Part shown: piece after piece, positions 1 to 8,415 of the stretch
Layout: each line of letters begins with the position of its first letter
Position numbering within the stretch: the first letter of the stretch is position 1
Assembly (NCBI RefSeq): GCF_001591405.1
Contig: NZ_BCUV01000006.1
Coordinates: forward strand, 186,001-250,000
Source: Janibacter terrae NBRC 107853
GTDB lineage: Bacteria; Actinomycetota; Actinomycetes; Actinomycetales; Dermatophilaceae
Direction: 5' to 3'
Length of the DNA stretch: 64,000 nt
Notes under the pieces: model-generated
Told to the model about the DNA's origin: nothing
Database searches by the model: none
What the model saw: the letters and a program-made list of their open reading frames with translations, nothing else
Translations under genes and position numbers: made by a program

Positions 1-1
1 G

Positions 2-532
2 GAGCGCCGCCACCTCGCGACCGGCACGACGACCCAGGCCTGGGACGAGGAGGTCCCTGCCGGCGAGGTCGTCTCGTCCGCACCCGCGGCCGGCACCGAG
101 CTCAAGCGCGACGCCACGGTCGACCTCGTCGTCTCCAAGGGCCCCGAGCCGATCCCCGTGCCGTCCGTCGTCGGGCAGACCACCGCGGCCGCGACGAGCA
201 CGCTGGAGGGCAAGGGCTTCGACGTCGCCCGCGCCGACGACGCCTGGTCGACCACCGTGCCCAAGGACAGCGTCATCAGCCAGGCCCCGGCGAGCGGCAC
301 CCTCACCCGCGGCGAGACCGTGACGCTCACGGTGTCCAAGGGCCCCGAGATGGTGACGGTCCCGCAGGTCGAGGGCCTGAGCCGCGCCGCCGCCACGCAG
401 AAGCTCCAGGCCGCCGGGTTCAAGGTCTCGGTGCAGACCTTCCTCGGCGGCGTGCTCGACGAGGTCCGCGCGTCCCGCCCGGGCAGCGGCACAGCGCCCA
501 AGGGCTCCACGGTCACGATCCTCGTCGTCTGA
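2..532 (+). CDS. PASTA-domain protein, C-terminal end (probable Ser/Thr protein kinase, partial)
   Basis: Only the last 176 residues are in the window; the gene begins upstream. They consist of PASTA repeats, the extracellular modules that bind muropeptides or beta-lactams in bacterial Ser/Thr kinases and PBPs. One repeat ends near residue 50, a second runs about 51-116 (starts PVPSVVGQ, ends VSKGPE) and a third runs about 117-176 (starts VTVPQVEGL). No kinase domain or membrane helix is visible, so 'kinase' is an inference from the family and from the position next to the DAHP synthase gene, where M. tuberculosis has pknL. The stop codon shares a base with the next ATG (TGATG), so translation of the two may be coupled. 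Confidence 0.85.
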   Translation, partial: ERRHLATGTTTQAWDEEVPAGEVVSSAPAAGTELKRDATVDLVVSKGPEPIPVPSVVGQTTAAATSTLEGKGFDVARADDAWSTTVPKDSVISQAPASGTLTRGETVTLTVSKGPEMVTVPQVEGLSRAAATQKLQAAGFKVSVQTFLGGVLDEVRASRPGSGTAPKGSTVTILVV

Positions 533-981
533 TGGCCGCCGACGACCCCGCCGCCGACAGGACGGGACCGGTGCGCCGGTGGGTGCTGCCGGCAGCCGTC
601 GTCGCGCTCGTCATCGGCCTGCTCGACGCCCTGTGGATCGGGCTGGTCGCCGGCCCCCTGTACGAGGCCGAGCTCGGGGGGCGTCTCGCCCAGCCGGTGG
701 TGGCGTGGGCCGCCGCCGTCTTCTACGTCGTGTACGTCATCGGCACGACCGCGCTCGTCGTCGCTCCGGCGCTCGACGCGCGCTCCGTGCGCACCGCGCT
801 CGTGCGCGGCGCACTGCTCGGTGTCTGCTCCTACGCGACCTTCGGGTTCACCAACCTCGCCGTCCTCGAGGGCTGGCCGGTGGTGGTCTCCGTCGCCGAC
901 ACCCTGTGGGGCGGGGTGCTCACGAGCACGGCGTCGATCGTCGCCGTGCTCGTGTGCCGGGGCGGACACCCGGGCCGGTGA
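532..981 (+). CDS. DUF2177-like integral membrane protein
   Basis: A 149-residue protein with about four hydrophobic segments (roughly residues 19-41, 57-80, 92-112, 118-141). The first holds the sequence LLDALWIGLVAGPLYEAELG, the Asp-x-x-Trp ... Tyr ... Leu-Gly pattern of the DUF2177 family. The function of that family is not established. The start ATG overlaps the stop of the PASTA gene, so it is probably cotranscribed with it. It faces the DAHP synthase gene, with a GC-rich hairpin between the two ends. Confidence 0.75.
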   Translation: MAADDPAADRTGPVRRWVLPAAVVALVIGLLDALWIGLVAGPLYEAELGGRLAQPVVAWAAAVFYVVYVIGTTALVVAPALDARSVRTALVRGALLGVCSYATFGFTNLAVLEGWPVVVSVADTLWGGVLTSTASIVAVLVCRGGHPGR

Positions 982-1006
982 GTGCCGGGGGCGCGCCCCC
1001 CGGCAC
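982..1006. terminator. Bidirectional hairpin terminator between convergent genes
   Basis: A perfect 10-bp stem (982-991 with 997-1006) and a 5-base loop lie directly after the stop of the DUF2177 gene and before the end of the opposing DAHP synthase gene. There is no T-tract, which is usual for high-GC actinobacteria. Confidence 0.65.
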
Positions 1007-1013
1007 GCTCGGC

Positions 1014-2363
1014 TCAGACCTCGCCGAGCATCTCCGCGGTGAGGAAGGCCAGCTCGAGGCTCTGCTGGTGGTTCAGGCGCGGGTCGCAGACGCTCTCGTA
1101 GCGCTTGTTGAGGTCCTCGTCGAGGATCCGCTCGGCTCCACCGAGGCACTCGGTGACGTCGTTGCCGGTGAGCTCGACGTGCAGACCGCCGGGGACGGTC
1201 CCGAGCGAGCGGTGGACCTCGAAGAACCCGCGCACCTCGTCGACGACGTCGTCGAAGTTGCGCGTCTTGAACCCGGAGGCCGACTCGAAGGTGTTGCCGT
1301 GCATGGGGTCGCAGATCCAGGTGACGATGGCACCCGAGTCGCGGACCTTCTCCACGATCGGCGGCATGGCCGCACGGATCTTGTCCGCACCCATGCGGGT
1401 GATGAAGGTCAGGCGGCCCGGCTCGCGGTGCGGGTCGAGCAGGTCGATGATCCGCAGCAGCTCGTCCGGGTCGGCCTTGTCGGAGACCTTCATGCCGATG
1501 GGGTTGCGGATGCGGCTGACGAAGTCGAGGTGCGCGTGGTCGATCTGGCGGGTGCGCTCGCCGATCCACAGGAAGTGCCCCGAGGTGTCGTACAGGTCGC
1601 CGGTGCGCGAGTCGACACGCGTCATCGGCCGCTCGTAGTCCAGGAGCAGCGCCTCGTGCGCGGACCAGAACTCGGTGGCCCGCATCGCCTCGAAGTCGAC
1701 GCCGCAGGCCGCCATGAAGCGCATGGCCTTGTCGATCTCGCGGGCCAGGCCCTCGTAGCGACGGTTGGCGGCGTTGGAGACGAAGCCGACGTTCCAGTCG
1801 TGCACGCGGCGCAGGTCGGCGAACCCGCCCTGCGTGAACGCCCGGGCGAGGTTCAGCGTCGCGGCGCTCGTGTGGTAGCCGCGGAGCAGGCGCTGCGGGT
1901 CGGGGTGGCGCGACTCGGGGGTGAACGCGAAGTCGTTGACCATGTCGCCGCGGTAGGCGGGCAAGGTCACGCCGTCACGGGTCTCGGTGTCCTTGCTGCG
2001 GGGCTTGGCGAACTGCCCGGCCATCCGGCCCATCTTCACCACGGGCATGCCGGCGCCGTAGGTGAGGACGGCCGCCATCTGCAGGACCGTCTTGATCCGG
2101 TCGCGGATGTTGTCGGCGGTGGCGTGGACGAAGGTCTCGGCGCAGTCGCCACCCTGGAGCACGAAGGCCTCGCCGACCGAGGCCGCAGCCATCCGGTCAC
2201 GCAGGTTGTCGCACTCGCCGGCGAAGACGAGCGGCGGATAGGTCGCCAGCTGCGCCACGGCGGCGTCGAGGGCACCGCGGTCCGGCCAGCTCGGCTGCTG
2301 GGCGGCCGGCAGGTCGCTGTCGATGGAGGCGGCGGTCATGGGCGAGGGCACTGCGGTGGTCAC
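1014..2363 (-). CDS. aroG: 3-deoxy-7-phosphoheptulonate synthase, class II
   Basis: First step of the shikimate pathway: phosphoenolpyruvate plus erythrose 4-phosphate give DAHP. The 449-residue protein has the class II hallmarks: QGGDCAETF (metal-binding Cys), EFWSAHEALLLDYERPMTR, WIGERTRQIDHAHLDF, GMKVSDKADPDEL, FITRMGADKIRAAMPPI, ICDPMHGNTF and GGLHVELTGNDVTECLGG, and a length near the M. tuberculosis enzyme (462). I chose the GTG at 2363 because a -10 box TATCCT (2370-2375) ends six bases before it, which fits a leaderless transcript; no Shine-Dalgarno precedes this GTG or the later ATG at 2339. Class II enzymes are usually feedback-regulated by aromatic amino acids. Confidence 0.95.
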   Translation of the reverse strand: MTTAVPSPMTAASIDSDLPAAQQPSWPDRGALDAAVAQLATYPPLVFAGECDNLRDRMAAASVGEAFVLQGGDCAETFVHATADNIRDRIKTVLQMAAVLTYGAGMPVVKMGRMAGQFAKPRSKDTETRDGVTLPAYRGDMVNDFAFTPESRHPDPQRLLRGYHTSAATLNLARAFTQGGFADLRRVHDWNVGFVSNAANRRYEGLAREIDKAMRFMAACGVDFEAMRATEFWSAHEALLLDYERPMTRVDSRTGDLYDTSGHFLWIGERTRQIDHAHLDFVSRIRNPIGMKVSDKADPDELLRIIDLLDPHREPGRLTFITRMGADKIRAAMPPIVEKVRDSGAIVTWICDPMHGNTFESASGFKTRNFDDVVDEVRGFFEVHRSLGTVPGGLHVELTGNDVTECLGGAERILDEDLNKRYESVCDPRLNHQQSLELAFLTAEMLGEV

Positions 2364-2369
2364 CCGACA

Positions 2370-2375
2370 AGGATA
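2370..2375 (-). promoter_or_regulatory. -10 box of the DAHP synthase gene (leaderless type)
   Basis: TATCCT on the minus strand, then six bases, then the GTG start at 2363. The predicted first transcribed base is the G of the start codon. Confidence 0.5.
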
Positions 2376-2448
2376 GGCCGCGGCTCCCTTCGCCCCCGCA
2401 CCCGTCCAGCCAGAGGACGGCACAGGGCGGCGCACAGGAGGCACAGGA

Positions 2449-3132
2449 TCACTCCGGGGTGTCGAGACCCCGGCTGATCGCGAACCGGGTCAGCTCGACC
2501 CGGTTGTGCAGGTGGAGCTTGCCGAGGATGTTCTGCACGTGGTTCTGCACCGTCCGGTGCGACAGGACGAGGTCCGCGGCGATCTCCTTGGCCGTCATGC
2601 CCATCGCGACGTACCGCAGGATCTCGGTCTCCCGCTCGGTGAGCTCGGGCACCGGTGAGGACGCCGCCGCGGTGGGCTCCGGGGCGGCGCGCGCCCGCGA
2701 GCTCATCTCCCGGAACTCGCCGAGCACGAGCCCGGCGAGCCCGGGGGTGAAGACGGCCTCGCCGGCCCCGGTCGCGGCCACGGCATCGCGGATCTCGGCC
2801 GGCGACGCGGACTTCACGAGGTAGCCGCTGGCACCGGCCTTGACCGCTGCGAGCACATCGTGCTCCTCGCCGCTCGCGGAGAGGATGAGGACCGTCGTCG
2901 GCAGGTCGTTGATGGCGGTGCAGACCTCGTCGCCGCGCATCTGCGGCAGGTTGAGGTCGAGGACGAGCACGTCCGGGACCGTCGCCCGGGTGCGGCGCAC
3001 CGTCGAGGGACCGTCGGCCGCCGTGCCGACGACGTCGAAACCGGCCTCCTCGAGGTCGCGCACGAGGGCGTCCCGCCACAGCGGGTGGTCGTCGGCCACG
3101 AGGACCTTCAGGGGGACGGCGGGCTCGCTCAT
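2449..3132 (-). CDS. LuxR/NarL-family response regulator
   Basis: A 227-residue two-component regulator. The N-terminal receiver domain (about 8-125) has the acidic pair DD (14-15), the phospho-acceptor Asp59 in VLVLDLNLP, and the conserved Lys in GYLVKSASP. An Ala/Pro-rich linker (about 143-160) leads to a C-terminal LuxR helix-turn-helix (ELTERETEILRYVAMGMTAK ... VQNHVQNILGKL). Its ATG overlaps the original stop codon of the histidine kinase gene just upstream (ATGA), so the two form a coupled two-component pair. The target genes cannot be told from sequence. Confidence 0.93.
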   Translation of the reverse strand: MSEPAVPLKVLVADDHPLWRDALVRDLEEAGFDVVGTAADGPSTVRRTRATVPDVLVLDLNLPQMRGDEVCTAINDLPTTVLILSASGEEHDVLAAVKAGASGYLVKSASPAEIRDAVAATGAGEAVFTPGLAGLVLGEFREMSSRARAAPEPTAAASSPVPELTERETEILRYVAMGMTAKEIAADLVLSHRTVQNHVQNILGKLHLHNRVELTRFAISRGLDTPE

Positions 3133-4312
3133 GGGGTGGAGCCTGCCACGGGCGAGGTCGGGAGGGTCAGGGTGAGCGTCGTGCCACCCGCGGCGGGGGT
3201 GCGCCAGCTGGCGTCGCCGCCGAGGTCGAGCATGCGCCCGCGGATCGAGCTGCTCGCCCGAGCCGTCCTTCCTGCGCCGCCTGCACGAGCCGGTCGGGGG
3301 CCAGCCCGATCCCGTTGTCCCGGACGACGACCTCGATCCCGTGGTCGTCCGCGTCGAGGAGCACCCAGGCCCGGGCGCCGTCCCCGGCGTGCCGGGCGAC
3401 GTTGTCGAGCGCCGCGCGGACGGCTGCCTCGACCTCGTCCGCCGTGCCGGCCGCGACCCGCACCGCGCCGGCGGGCAGGACGACGTCCACCACCCCGGAG
3501 CGAAGGGAGGCGAGCCGGGCCGCGAGGTCGGTCACCGCGGTCGCGCCGGTCCCGCGGTCCTGCCCGGCTGCCGGCTCGAAGCGGGTGATGAGGGTGCGCA
3601 GGGACCGCTCCTGGTCAGCGGCGAGGTCGGCGAGGACCTCCCCTTCGCCCCCGAGCGCCCGTCCACGCCGGTGGATCAGCGCGAGTGCCTGGAGCACGCC
3701 GTCGTGCACCTCCCGACCGATGCGCTCCCGCTCGGCGAGCCGCTCGCTGACGGCGAGCGCCTGCTCGAGGCGCTTCTGGCTCTCGCGGGCCAGCTGGACG
3801 GCCAGACCGATGAGGAGGCCGAGGATGTACAGCAGGAAGATGTTGTGCCAGGTCAGCTGGCCGGCCTCCTCGGCCTGGACGAGGTTGGCGGCGGCGATGA
3901 CGGTCGCCGCGATGACCCCGCCGCGCATCCCGGCCAGCAGCGCGCCGGCGACGACGCCGGAGGCGCTCCAGACCCCCGGCACCGTCGAGATGCCGGCGCT
4001 CACCTGCGCCGGCGTGTAGACCTCGCTGGTGAGGAAGATGCCGGCGCAGGCGATGGTCAGCTCGAGACCGATCGCCCACCACGTCGGCCGGGGCAGCAGC
4101 GGCGCCACCACCGACCAGGCGAGGGCGACGCCGAAGAAGGCGATGATCGGCCACCACAGCACGACGTGCTCGCGGTGGGTGCCCACGAGGATGGCGGCGT
4201 ACGCGAGGGAGACGAATCGGTAGACCGCGAGCCCACGTCCACCTGCGCTGTCGAAGAGCGGCGTCGGGTGGTAGTGCCGGCGCAGGGAGCTCGCGCCCGG
4301 GTCGAGCGTCAT
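3129..4312 (-). pseudogene. Sensor histidine kinase (HisKA_3/HATPase_c type) with a frameshift near the C-terminus
   Basis: Partner kinase of the adjacent response regulator. Five or six membrane segments fill residues 30-172, followed by the dimerisation/phospho-acceptor box IGREVHDGVLQAL (His203) and an ATP-binding domain with the N box (ALDNVARHAG) and G1 box (DNGIGLAP). As read, the frame departs from the family after EGRLG and runs to a stop at 3167. Skipping one base at the CCC run 3257-3259 restores the normal ending (SSSIRGRMLDLGG ... GGTTLTLTLP) and a stop at 3129-3131 that overlaps the regulator's ATG. One G is therefore missing on the coding strand, through real mutation or sequencing error. 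The second glycine-rich box is lost in the uncorrected frame. Confidence 0.85.
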
Positions 4313-4315
4313 GGG

Positions 4316-5137
4316 CTACAGCCCGTCCCGGCTCTCCTCGGCCCAGGGGTCGGGGCCGGGGGTGTCGGCCCGCTCGATGGCCTCCTCGAGCTCCGGCGCG
4401 GCCCGCCCGGGGCGGGCAGCGTCCTGCAGGGCGCGGGCCCGGCGCCTCGCGCGGGTCAGCAGCTTCTCCTTCATCGACGTCGCGTACATGTCGACGTACT
4501 CCTGGCCGGAGAGCTGCATGAGCTCGTACATGATCTCGTCGGTGATCGAGCGCAGGACGAACCGGTCGCCCTCCATCCCCTCGTAGCGGGAGAAGTCGAG
4601 GGGAGCGCCGATCCTGACGCCGATGCGCCGGATGTTGGGGATGACCTGACCGGTCGGCTGGGCCTTGTCGGTGTCGATCATCGCGACGGGGATGACCGGC
4701 ACACCGGCGGTGAGCGCCATGCGGGCGACGCCGGTGCGGCCGCGGTAGAGGCGCCCGTCGGGCGAGCGCGTGCCCTCGGGGTAGAGGCCGAGGAAGTCGC
4801 CCTCCTCCAGCACGCTGAGCCCGGCACGCAGGGCGGCCTCGCTGGCCCTGCCGCCGCTGCGGTCGATCGGCAGCTGGCCGACCCCGCGGAAGAAGGCGGC
4901 GGTGAGCCACCCCTTGATCCCCGGCCCCTCGAAGTAGTCCGACTTCGCGAGGAAGGTCATCCGGCGGTCGACGACGAGCGGCAGGAAGATCGAGTCCGAG
5001 AACGAGAGGTGGTTGCTCGCGAAGATGGCGGCGCCCCGCTCGGGCACGTGCTCGAGTCCCTCGACGCGCGGTCGGAAGAGGACCTTGAGCACGGGTCCCA
5101 GGACGACCTTCTTCAGCAACCAGTACAGCACCGTCAC
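4316..5137 (-). CDS. 1-acyl-sn-glycerol-3-phosphate acyltransferase family (PlsC)
   Basis: Membrane-associated lysophospholipid acyltransferase, 273 residues. Family motifs are present: SNHLSFSDS (the His-x4-Asp catalytic box), FFRGVGQLPIDR, LYPEGTRSPDG (phosphate-binding EGTR block) and VPVIPVAM. The C-terminal 50 residues are charged (Arg/Glu rich). The GTG start at 5137 is preceded by GGAGG at a short spacing; longer readings upstream lack family similarity. The stop is three bases before the histidine kinase ATG, so it probably heads the acyltransferase-kinase-regulator transcript. M. tuberculosis has a related acyltransferase (Rv2182c) at the same place. Confidence 0.9.
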   Translation of the reverse strand: MTVLYWLLKKVVLGPVLKVLFRPRVEGLEHVPERGAAIFASNHLSFSDSIFLPLVVDRRMTFLAKSDYFEGPGIKGWLTAAFFRGVGQLPIDRSGGRASEAALRAGLSVLEEGDFLGLYPEGTRSPDGRLYRGRTGVARMALTAGVPVIPVAMIDTDKAQPTGQVIPNIRRIGVRIGAPLDFSRYEGMEGDRFVLRSITDEIMYELMQLSGQEYVDMYATSMKEKLLTRARRRARALQDAARPGRAAPELEEAIERADTPGPDPWAEESRDGL

Positions 5138-5240
5138 ACCACCTCCAGATCGAGCGAACTCTACGGTAGCCAGCGGCCTTGCGGCGCGTGCGAGGATGGG
5201 TGCGACGGAGCGGGCGGGCACGGACGGGCGGGACACGGTG

Positions 5241-5771
5241 ATGGTGGAGCGACAGCACCCTGACGAGCCGGACGTCGACGCCGTCTTCGAGTCCATCATC
5301 GCGCGGTGGGACGAGGTCCCCGACGAGGTGCCCGGGCACGAGCGCCGGCAGAGCACCGCGGATGTGCGCGACGCCCTGCGGCCGCGCACCCCCGAGCCCG
5401 CACCCGAGGTCGACCCGGGACCCGGTCCCGAGGCGCAGCACCCCGTGCCGTGGCGCGTCGACCCGACCAGCTCCGTCGCCGACGCCCTCCTGTCGTCCGA
5501 CGAGGACCCCGGCTCGGCCGGCGACGACGAGGGCTACACGCCGCCCCCGCCGCGGCCGCTGCCGCCGACGACCGACCGACTCTTCTGGGGCGCGATCCTC
5601 GGTCTCGTCCTCGGCCCGCTCGGCCTCATCTGGCTCGTCGTCGTGCGCCCGGACGTCGGCGCCTGGGCGATGTGGGTCGTGCTCGGGCTGACCGTGGGCG
5701 GCTTCGCCTGCCTCGTCGTGCGCCAGCCGCCGGACCGGGACGACGACCCGACCCGCGGCGCACAGGTCTGA
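5241..5771 (+). CDS. Hypothetical acidic/proline-rich membrane protein
   Basis: A 176-residue protein with no function I can name. Residues 1-115 are acidic and Pro-rich (for example VDAVFESIIARWDEVPDEVP and a PPPPRPLPP stretch) and likely cytoplasmic. Two hydrophobic helices follow (LFWGAILGLVLGPLGLIWLV, then WAMWVVLGLTVGGFACLVV) with a charged tail. The start is uncertain: ATG 5241 has a weak GGGA nearby, ATG 5196 is in frame upstream, and a -10-like TACGGT lies at 5162-5167. It is transcribed divergently from plsC. Confidence 0.7.
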   Translation: MVERQHPDEPDVDAVFESIIARWDEVPDEVPGHERRQSTADVRDALRPRTPEPAPEVDPGPGPEAQHPVPWRVDPTSSVADALLSSDEDPGSAGDDEGYTPPPPRPLPPTTDRLFWGAILGLVLGPLGLIWLVVVRPDVGAWAMWVVLGLTVGGFACLVVRQPPDRDDDPTRGAQV

Positions 5772-5780
5772 GCCGGCGGC

Positions 5781-6488
5781 TCACTCCCCCGTGCTGGTCC
5801 TCGCGCCCCCGGGCAGCTGCGTGGTCTCGATGTCGACCCAGACGGGTCGGTGGTCGGTCCCTGCCTTGAGGTCCTCCCACACCCACGGCACCTCCGTGTG
5901 CGGCAGCACGGTGACGTCCGGCGTGGCGAAGACGACGTCGAGGACCCGGTCGGGCGAGGCCGACGGATAGGTCGGCACGAGCTGGCTCACCGGCCGCATC
6001 GCCCCGCCGAAGAGCTGCCAGGCGGCACCGTCGGACTGCTCGTTGAGGTCGCCGGCGAGCAGCGCCGGCCCGGGGACCGCCACGAGCGTCTCCATGATCT
6101 GCCGGGCGTGCCGCAGGCGCTCCTGCGCGTCGAGACCCAGATGGACGCTCGCGACCGAGACGGAGGTGTGGCCGAAGGGGGCGACCCGGGTGACCGCGAA
6201 GCCGCGCCGGTCGCGCCAGGAGCTCGCGGGGAGGGGGTGGTGGGTCACCGAGAGCACGTTGGTGCGCAGGTTGGTCAGGACGCTCGTCTGCCCCGCGCGC
6301 TGGCTGCGCCCGGACCAGACGAGGCCGCAGCGCCGGGCGAAGTCGCTGATCCGGTGGTTGACCGGCCCGATCCACGGGACCTCCTGGAGGCACAGCACGT
6401 CCGGGTCGATGGCCCGCACCGTCCGGGCCAGGGCCGCGACGTCGTCCTGGAGGGCCCGCAGGTTGTACGAGGCGACGCGCAGGCTCAC
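5781..6488 (-). CDS. Endonuclease/exonuclease/phosphatase (EEP) family protein
   Basis: A 235-residue EEP-fold hydrolase. Motifs in order are ASYNLRAL (Asn), CLQEVPW (catalytic Glu), ASVHLGLD, LLAGDLNEQ (Asp-x-Asn) and TDHRPVWVDI (catalytic Asp-His). The substrate (nucleic acid, phospholipid or sugar phosphate) cannot be read from these motifs. The GTG start overlaps the TGA of the upstream ROK gene (GTGA); this is the last gene of the minus-strand operon that begins at 10469. Confidence 0.88.
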   Translation of the reverse strand: MSLRVASYNLRALQDDVAALARTVRAIDPDVLCLQEVPWIGPVNHRISDFARRCGLVWSGRSQRAGQTSVLTNLRTNVLSVTHHPLPASSWRDRRGFAVTRVAPFGHTSVSVASVHLGLDAQERLRHARQIMETLVAVPGPALLAGDLNEQSDGAAWQLFGGAMRPVSQLVPTYPSASPDRVLDVVFATPDVTVLPHTEVPWVWEDLKAGTDHRPVWVDIETTQLPGGARTSTGE

Positions 6489-7459
6489 ACCTGCTCCTCG
6501 GCCCCCAGCGCGGCGGCCCCGATGAGCCCGGCGTCGGGTCCGAAGCGCGCGGCGACGATCGTCGCCGCGGGGCGGTACCCGCGACCGGTGAGCTGGCGCG
6601 CGAAGGTGTCGCGGGCCGGCGCGAGCAGCAGGTCGCCGGCCGCGCTCACGCCGCCGCCGATGACGAAGACCTCCGGGTCGAGCGCTGCGGCGAGGTTGGC
6701 GATGCCGACGCCGAGCCAGTGGCCGATCTCGGTGAGCAGCTCGGTCGCGGTGGCATCGCCCTGCTTGGCCGCCTCGGTGATCATGGGGCCCGTGAGCGAG
6801 GCCGGGTCACCGCCGGCGTGCGCGAGCAGGTCCGTGGCCATCGGCGAGTTGGCCATCGCGAGGCCGCGGGCCTCGCGCACGAGCGCGTTGCCCGAGGAGT
6901 ACTGCTCCCAGCACCCCCGGTTGCCGCACTCGCAGCGTTGGCCGCCGGGCACGACCTGCATGTGGCCGAACTCGCCGGCGATGCCGTAGCGGCCGCGCAC
7001 GAGGTGCCCGCCGACGATGATGGCGCCGCCGATGCCCGTGCCCAGGGTGATCATCACCGCGTGCGTGGCGCCCCGGGCGGCGCCGAAGCGGTGCTCGGCC
7101 CACAGGGCCGCGTTGGCGTCGTTGTCGATGGAGATCGGCAGGTCGATGCGCCGGCCGAGGGCCTCGCGCAGGGGCTCGTTGCGCCAGGACAGGTGCGGCG
7201 CGAAGACCACCGTCGACCGGTCGGCGGCGACGAAGCCGGCGGCACCGACGCCGACGGTCGTGGGGCGCTCGACCCCCTGCTCGTCGGCGAGGCCGAGCAG
7301 CTCCTCGATGACCTCGACGATCGTGTCCTCGACGACGGCCGGGGCGTTGGAGCGGTCCGGCGTGTCCCTGCGGGTGCGCACGAGGATGCGCCCGTCCGCG
7401 TCGAGGACGCCGCCGGAGACCTTGGTCCCGCCGATGTCGATGCCGATGCTCGTGCTCAT
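6485..7459 (-). CDS. ROK-family sugar kinase (glucokinase-like), second copy
   Basis: Likely ATP-dependent glucokinase or related hexose kinase, 324 residues. It has the phosphate-1 loop GIDIGGTKVSG, the sugar site IDNDANAALWAEHRFG, the phosphate-2 loop TLGTGIGGA, the ROK signature with zinc ligands CECGNRGC (plus upstream GEFGHM) and the adenosine motif VFVIGGGVS. The ATG at 7459 overlaps the TGA of the preceding ROK gene (ATGA). It sits head-to-tail with another ROK gene of the same size, an old duplication judging by the divergence. Which copy phosphorylates glucose is not decidable here. Confidence 0.92.
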   Translation of the reverse strand: MSTSIGIDIGGTKVSGGVLDADGRILVRTRRDTPDRSNAPAVVEDTIVEVIEELLGLADEQGVERPTTVGVGAAGFVAADRSTVVFAPHLSWRNEPLREALGRRIDLPISIDNDANAALWAEHRFGAARGATHAVMITLGTGIGGAIIVGGHLVRGRYGIAGEFGHMQVVPGGQRCECGNRGCWEQYSSGNALVREARGLAMANSPMATDLLAHAGGDPASLTGPMITEAAKQGDATATELLTEIGHWLGVGIANLAAALDPEVFVIGGGVSAAGDLLLAPARDTFARQLTGRGYRPAATIVAARFGPDAGLIGAAALGAEEQV

Positions 7460-8415
7460 GCGTTCGCCTCCCGGGCGAGCGTGGCGGCTCCGACGAGACC
7501 GGCGTCGTTGCCGAGGGTGGCGGGCACGACCCGGGGCGAAGGGCGGTGACCCCGCCCGACGAGCCGGCTGGCCACGGCCTCCGCGGTCGGCCGCAGGAGG
7601 AGGTCGCCCGCGTCGGCGACCCCGCCGCCGACGACGACCAGAGAGGGGTCGAGCACCGCGCAGACGGAGGCGAGCCCGTGGCCCAGGTGCGTCCCCAGCT
7701 CGGCGAGGAGCTCGACGCAGGCCGGGTCGCCCTGCTGGGCGAGCTCGGTGACGTCCTGGCCGGTGAGTGCCTCGACGTCGCCGCGGCACCGCTCGCGCAG
7801 GGCGGCGGCCTGCGGGACCCCCGAGGCGAGGACCTCACGAGCCCGCCGCTCCAGCGCGGTGCCGGAGGCGAAGGCCTCGAGGCAGCCGTCGTTGCCGCAG
7901 CCGCACCGCGGACCGCGCGAGTCGAGGGTCACGTGCCCGATCTCGCCGCCGATGCCGAAGGCCCCGCGCAGCAGCCGGTCGCCGATGATGCAGCCACCCC
8001 CCACGCCGGTGCCGACGGTGGCGAGCACCATGTCGTCGCAGTCGCGGCCGGCGCCGTAGCGGTACTCGCCCCACGCCGCCGCGCTCGCGTCGTTCTCGAC
8101 GAGGACCGCGCGGCCGACCCGGCGGCCGACCTCCTGCCCGAGGTCGAGGTCACGCCAGGGCAGGTTGGGGGCGTACCAGACCTTGCCGGTGCGTCCGTCG
8201 ACCAGGCCCGCGCACGCGACGCCGGTGCCGGCGACCTCACCGTCCGCCGCGGCGGAGAGGGTCTCGACGAGCTCGGCCGTCACGTCGACGATCGCGGCGG
8301 TGTCGTCGGGGGTGGCGACCCGCACGCGGTGCGTGACGAGCCCGTCGGGGCCGACGAGCGCCCCGGCGATCTTGGTCCCGCCGATGTCGATGCCGATGGC
8401 GGTGGTGGAGGTCAT
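7456..8415 (-). CDS. ROK-family glucokinase, first copy
   Basis: A 319-residue ROK kinase with GIDIGGTKIAGALVG, VENDASAAAWGEYRYG, TVGTGVGGG, the zinc motif CGCGNDGC after GEIGHV, and LVVVGGGVAD. These are the complete catalytic and zinc-binding elements of the glucokinase group (Streptomyces GlkA-like). Its ATG overlaps the stop of the small upstream gene (ATGA) and its own stop overlaps the second ROK gene, so the operon is translationally coupled. Glycolysis entry is the probable role. Confidence 0.92.
   Translation of the reverse strand: MTSTTAIGIDIGGTKIAGALVGPDGLVTHRVRVATPDDTAAIVDVTAELVETLSAAADGEVAGTGVACAGLVDGRTGKVWYAPNLPWRDLDLGQEVGRRVGRAVLVENDASAAAWGEYRYGAGRDCDDMVLATVGTGVGGGCIIGDRLLRGAFGIGGEIGHVTLDSRGPRCGCGNDGCLEAFASGTALERRAREVLASGVPQAAALRERCRGDVEALTGQDVTELAQQGDPACVELLAELGTHLGHGLASVCAVLDPSLVVVGGGVADAGDLLLRPTAEAVASRLVGRGHRPSPRVVPATLGNDAGLVGAATLAREANA

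Noticed and set aside
579-2477. 632-codon plus-strand frame across the DUF2177 and aroG genes
   Set aside because: It runs antisense to aroG and out of frame with the DUF2177 gene; composition is shadow-like.
5013-5771. Longer start (5013) for the acidic membrane protein
   Set aside because: The first 60 codons would overlap the plsC start and promoter region on the other strand and have shadow-like composition.
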